This document shows, piece after piece, positions 5,894 to 7,699 of a stretch of DNA of 7,699 nucleotides; position 1 is the stretch's first letter; each line of letters begins with the position of its first letter. A program made the position numbers and the translations under genes. Below the pieces are notes generated by a model. It saw only the letters and a program-made list of their open reading frames with translations. It ran no database searches and was not told the origin of the DNA. The stretch comes from Planctomycetes bacterium RBG_13_46_10 (GTDB lineage Bacteria; Planctomycetota; Phycisphaerae; Sedimentisphaerales; Anaerobacaceae): contig MHYD01000064.1 of assembly GCA_001824645.1 (NCBI GenBank), positions 9,091 through 16,789 on the forward strand, given 5' to 3'.

Positions 5894-6439
5894 ATGTTAG
5901 AAGATAAGCTGCTTATGTGGAAATTTAAGCGAGGTAGTTCTGCTGCCTTATGCCGCATCTATGAAAAGTATAAGGATAATCTGCTAAGGCTTGCATTAGC
6001 TTTATTGAACGATACGGCTACTGCTGAGGATGTTGTTCATGATTGTTTTTTATCTTTTGCTCAGTCCTCACAGCGTCTTAAAGTTAATGGCAATTTGAAA
6101 AGTTATCTGACTGTTTCTGTTGCAAATCGTGCACGAAACTGGAATAGGGCCAGGCAGCGGCACCAAACAACTGGTCTGGATAACGCTGAGCCAATTGTTT
6201 CAACCTACAAAAGGCCGGAGCAGTGGATTGTCGAAAACGAGCAGATAAAACAACTTAATAATGCACTTTCCCAGCTTTCGTATGAGCAGCAAGAGGTAGT
6301 AAGTCTGCACCTTCAAGGTGAAATGAAATTCAAGGCAATTGCCGATCTGCAGGGCGTTTCAATTAACACAGTCCAGAGCAGGTACCGCTACGGACTGGAC
6401 AAGCTGCGGTCAATTTTGAATAGCGAGGAAAAGTTATGA
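5894..6439 (+). CDS. RNA polymerase sigma factor, sigma-70 family (ECF type)
   Basis: A 181-residue ECF sigma factor with only the sigma-2 and sigma-4 domains, the normal architecture and length. Region 2 spans about residues 14-88: ALCRIYEKYKDNLLRLALALL, then the core-binding/-10 helix DTATAEDVVHDCFLSF, and SYLTVSVANRARNWNR, which carries the strand-opening and -10 residues. Region 4 spans about 118-176: LSYEQQEVVSLHLQGEMKFKAIADLQGVSINTVQSRYRYGLDKL, with the -35-recognising HTH at KAIADLQGVSINTVQSRYRYG. No SD precedes ATG 5894; an internal Met8 is possible but the earlier start gives a more usual N-terminus. It overlaps the next gene by an ATGA, so sigma and partner are translationally coupled, the classic arrangement for a sigma factor held inactive by a membrane anti-sigma. 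Its regulon cannot be read from the window. Confidence 0.95.
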   Translation: MLEDKLLMWKFKRGSSAALCRIYEKYKDNLLRLALALLNDTATAEDVVHDCFLSFAQSSQRLKVNGNLKSYLTVSVANRARNWNRARQRHQTTGLDNAEPIVSTYKRPEQWIVENEQIKQLNNALSQLSYEQQEVVSLHLQGEMKFKAIADLQGVSINTVQSRYRYGLDKLRSILNSEEKL

Positions 6440-7335
6440 GACCAGCAGAAAATATAGAAAAACTGATTAAAAATATCAACATCGAAACCAATGCTACAAC
6501 GGATGAAGCAGTTCTTTCAGATATGGTGAAGGCATTTGAAAAATCAGAGAAGCTTACCCTGGGCGAAGTCAAAGGGAAAGAATCGGCTAATGCTCAGCCG
6601 AGTATCTGGAGAACAATTATAAAAAGTAACATAACAAAACTCGCCACTGTGGCGGTGATAATTATTGTGGTAATGGTGGGTTTATACCATTACACCGGAT
6701 CATTTCATGGGACGACAGCGGCGTTTGCTACATCGGACGTAATTACTGCGATGAAACAAGTCCAATGGATACACGCAACACAACAAATAATAGGTAATAA
6801 TAATGTTCCTGTTGACAAGCTCGAATACTGGAACAGCCGCGAATTTTGGCAATCAATAGATCCTTATCGAATTGTCTCTATCGGACTAAGTGGTGACATA
6901 GAGGTTATTGAGTTAAACTCAAAAAAGGTATACGACCCAAAGAATAACACTATAACCATTACATTTCCTCGTTATCCGGAAAAGGACCAGCCTGCAAGCA
7001 TGCAGGAAATATGGCTGGATTGTGTTTCTGGTTTGGAGAAAAGCGGCGCAAAAGTTGAATATTCTGACAGTGTATATGGAGACCGCCCCGCTAAGATTAT
7101 AAAATTGGATTACACCAAAGAAAGCGGCTGGCAAGAGAAAATTACAATTATCGTCGATGCCGAAACACACCTGGCCAGGAAAATTATGGTATATCAAAAG
7201 ACTACCACAAGTGTAAGTGGAACAATATTAATGTTAATAGATTACCCCTCCACAGGCCCAAAAGACATTTATGAGGCTGGTGCCCCACACGATGCTGAGG
7301 TTAAAGTAATAAACAATTTTATCGAAGGAAAGTAA
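6436..7335 (+). CDS. Probable membrane-bound anti-sigma factor with extracytoplasmic sensor-like domain
   Basis: A 299-residue single-pass protein: cytoplasmic residues 1-65, one transmembrane helix at about 66-84 (ITKLATVAVIIIVVMVGLY), and about 215 residues outside. The start shares ATGA with the sigma stop. The N-terminal part (MRPAENIEKLIKNI onward, mostly helical) is where sigma binding would occur. It contains no His or Cys at all, so it is not a zinc-binding (ZAS) anti-sigma domain. The exterior has alternating beta segments (LEYWNSREFWQSIDPYRIV, IEVIELNSKKVYDP, AKIIKLDYT, EKITIIVDAETHLARKIMVYQ) that resemble LolA/RseB-like open beta-sheets, which bind lipids or lipoproteins. That likeness is by eye. 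The role as anti-sigma is inferred mainly from coupling and topology. Such a protein could release the sigma factor upon envelope damage. The gene is followed by a terminator. Confidence 0.8.
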   Translation: MRPAENIEKLIKNINIETNATTDEAVLSDMVKAFEKSEKLTLGEVKGKESANAQPSIWRTIIKSNITKLATVAVIIIVVMVGLYHYTGSFHGTTAAFATSDVITAMKQVQWIHATQQIIGNNNVPVDKLEYWNSREFWQSIDPYRIVSIGLSGDIEVIELNSKKVYDPKNNTITITFPRYPEKDQPASMQEIWLDCVSGLEKSGAKVEYSDSVYGDRPAKIIKLDYTKESGWQEKITIIVDAETHLARKIMVYQKTTTSVSGTILMLIDYPSTGPKDIYEAGAPHDAEVKVINNFIEGK

Positions 7336-7360
7336 ATAAACATATAATTTTAAATATTTT

Positions 7361-7391
7361 AAAGGCTGTGCTTGTTCAATTCAGCTTTTTT
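7361..7391 (+). terminator. Intrinsic terminator of the sigma/anti-sigma operon
   Basis: AAAGGCTG (7361-7368) pairs with CAGCTTTT (7382-7389) with one G-U pair. An inner TTG/CAA stem can close the loop, and an uninterrupted T6 run (7386-7391) follows. It lies 26 bases after the stop and ten before the convergent murD stop. On the minus strand it lacks a comparable T-run for murD. Confidence 0.65.
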
Positions 7392-7400
7392 GTAGATATG

Positions 7401-7699
7401 TTAAGTGTTGATTTCCTGCACAAGTCTTGTGAATTCTCGGCCACGCTGTTCGTAGTTCTCAAACATATCATAACTTGCGCAGGCTGGGCTTAACAAAACC
7501 ACGTCGCCGGATTCTGCGAGGCGATTCGCTAATTGAACGGCTTCGGCGAGAGAATTGACTGTCTCGATGCTCGACTGTGTGGCAGCGACCGAATGTAATG
7601 AGGTTGATGGTCCATCCACTTCGCTTTGCTCAGTGGCTGCCACTCCTTGTATTGACATTTGGAAATTCTGTATTGCTTCTGCGATTTTTGGTGCGGTTT
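7401..7699 (-). CDS. murD: UDP-N-acetylmuramoylalanine--D-glutamate ligase, C-terminal part
   Basis: The cytoplasmic MurD ligase adds D-glutamate to UDP-MurNAc-L-Ala with ATP in peptidoglycan synthesis. Only the last ~99 residues are in the window; the frame stays open to the right edge (TAPKIAEAIQNFQ precedes the first in-window Met), so that Met is not the start. Diagnostic is GDVVLLSPACASYDMFENY followed by EQRGREF, the MurD C-terminal signature, preceded by the helix SLAEAVQLANRLAESGD. Between the KIAEAI helix and ETVNSLAEAV, where MurD normally has about 10-15 residues, there are about 36, including GVAATEQSEVDG and HSVAATQSS. The excess coincides with an in-frame palindromic element. 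The gene is convergent with the sigma operon. Presence of murD fits planctomycetes with a peptidoglycan wall, and it is usually in a mur/fts cluster, which would lie to the right. Confidence 0.93.
   Translation of the reverse strand, partial: TAPKIAEAIQNFQMSIQGVAATEQSEVDGPSTSLHSVAATQSSIETVNSLAEAVQLANRLAESGDVVLLSPACASYDMFENYEQRGREFTRLVQEINT
7579..7643. repeat. In-frame imperfect palindrome (65 bp) inside murD
   Basis: GTGGCAGC at 7579-7586 is the exact inverse of GCTGCCAC at 7636-7643, both equidistant from base 7611. Around that same centre GATGG (7606-7610) pairs with CCATC (7612-7616), and further matches (AC/GT, GA/TC, GGT/ACC positions plus G-T pairs) join inner and outer arms into one long imperfect hairpin. 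Smaller self-complementary units are nested: AGTGGC-T-GCCACT at 7632-7644 and CCACT/AGTGG at 7616-7620 and 7632-7636. All of it is translated without a stop as part of MurD, adding about 22 residues between two conserved helices. This architecture is that of a mobile or dispersed palindromic element, comparable to Rickettsia palindromic elements. No second copy is present in this window, so dispersal elsewhere is inferred. Confidence 0.7.

Overview
The window looks like a chromosomal stretch of a Planctomycetota bacterium, most likely from the Phycisphaerae/Sedimentisphaerales side. This rests on family style, not on a marker gene: an ECF-type sigma factor overlapping a membrane protein with a sensor-like exterior, secreted proteins with secretin-N-like folds or no known fold, moderately AT-rich DNA, and both strong Shine-Dalgarno (SD) sites and starts without one. 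No rRNA, tRNA, CRISPR array, transposase or integrase is visible.

Layout. Positions 19-3234 (+) hold a secreted secretin-N-like protein with a Gly-rich tail, a YbhB/PEBP-family protein with a strong terminator behind it, and a large secreted protein of unknown function. Positions 3270-5027 (-) hold a probable two-gene operon: an XRE-HTH/S24 (LexA/CI-like) self-cleaving-type repressor and, 18 bp downstream, a COG1237-type metallo-beta-lactamase-fold hydrolase. The repressor has a TTG start with a long SD match, a near-consensus TTGACA/TACAAT promoter and dyad sequences that could be its operator. A small GTG-start ORF (5156, +) diverges from it and runs tail-to-tail into a PilZ-domain gene (5287-5676, -). 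The PilZ leader has a G-rich tract and interleaved complementary segments. Positions 5894-7335 (+) encode the sigma factor and its probable anti-sigma partner, joined by an ATGA overlap and closed by a terminator. The right edge (7401-7699, -) is the C-terminal end of murD.

Most notable is an imperfect 65-bp palindrome inside murD (7579-7643), read in frame. It adds about 22-25 residues where MurD proteins normally have a short linker. It resembles in behaviour the in-frame palindromic elements known from Rickettsia. Next in interest are the repressor (intact Ser-Lys dyad, but its Ala-Gly cleavage motif lies about 97 residues before the Ser instead of about 35), the PilZ leader, and the small ORF antisense to the PilZ 3' end.

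The genes fall into separate regulatory modules: DNA-damage-type or ligand-type derepression (repressor plus hydrolase), c-di-GMP response (PilZ), envelope stress or signal (sigma/anti-sigma) and cell-wall synthesis (murD). Nothing in the sequence ties them into one system.
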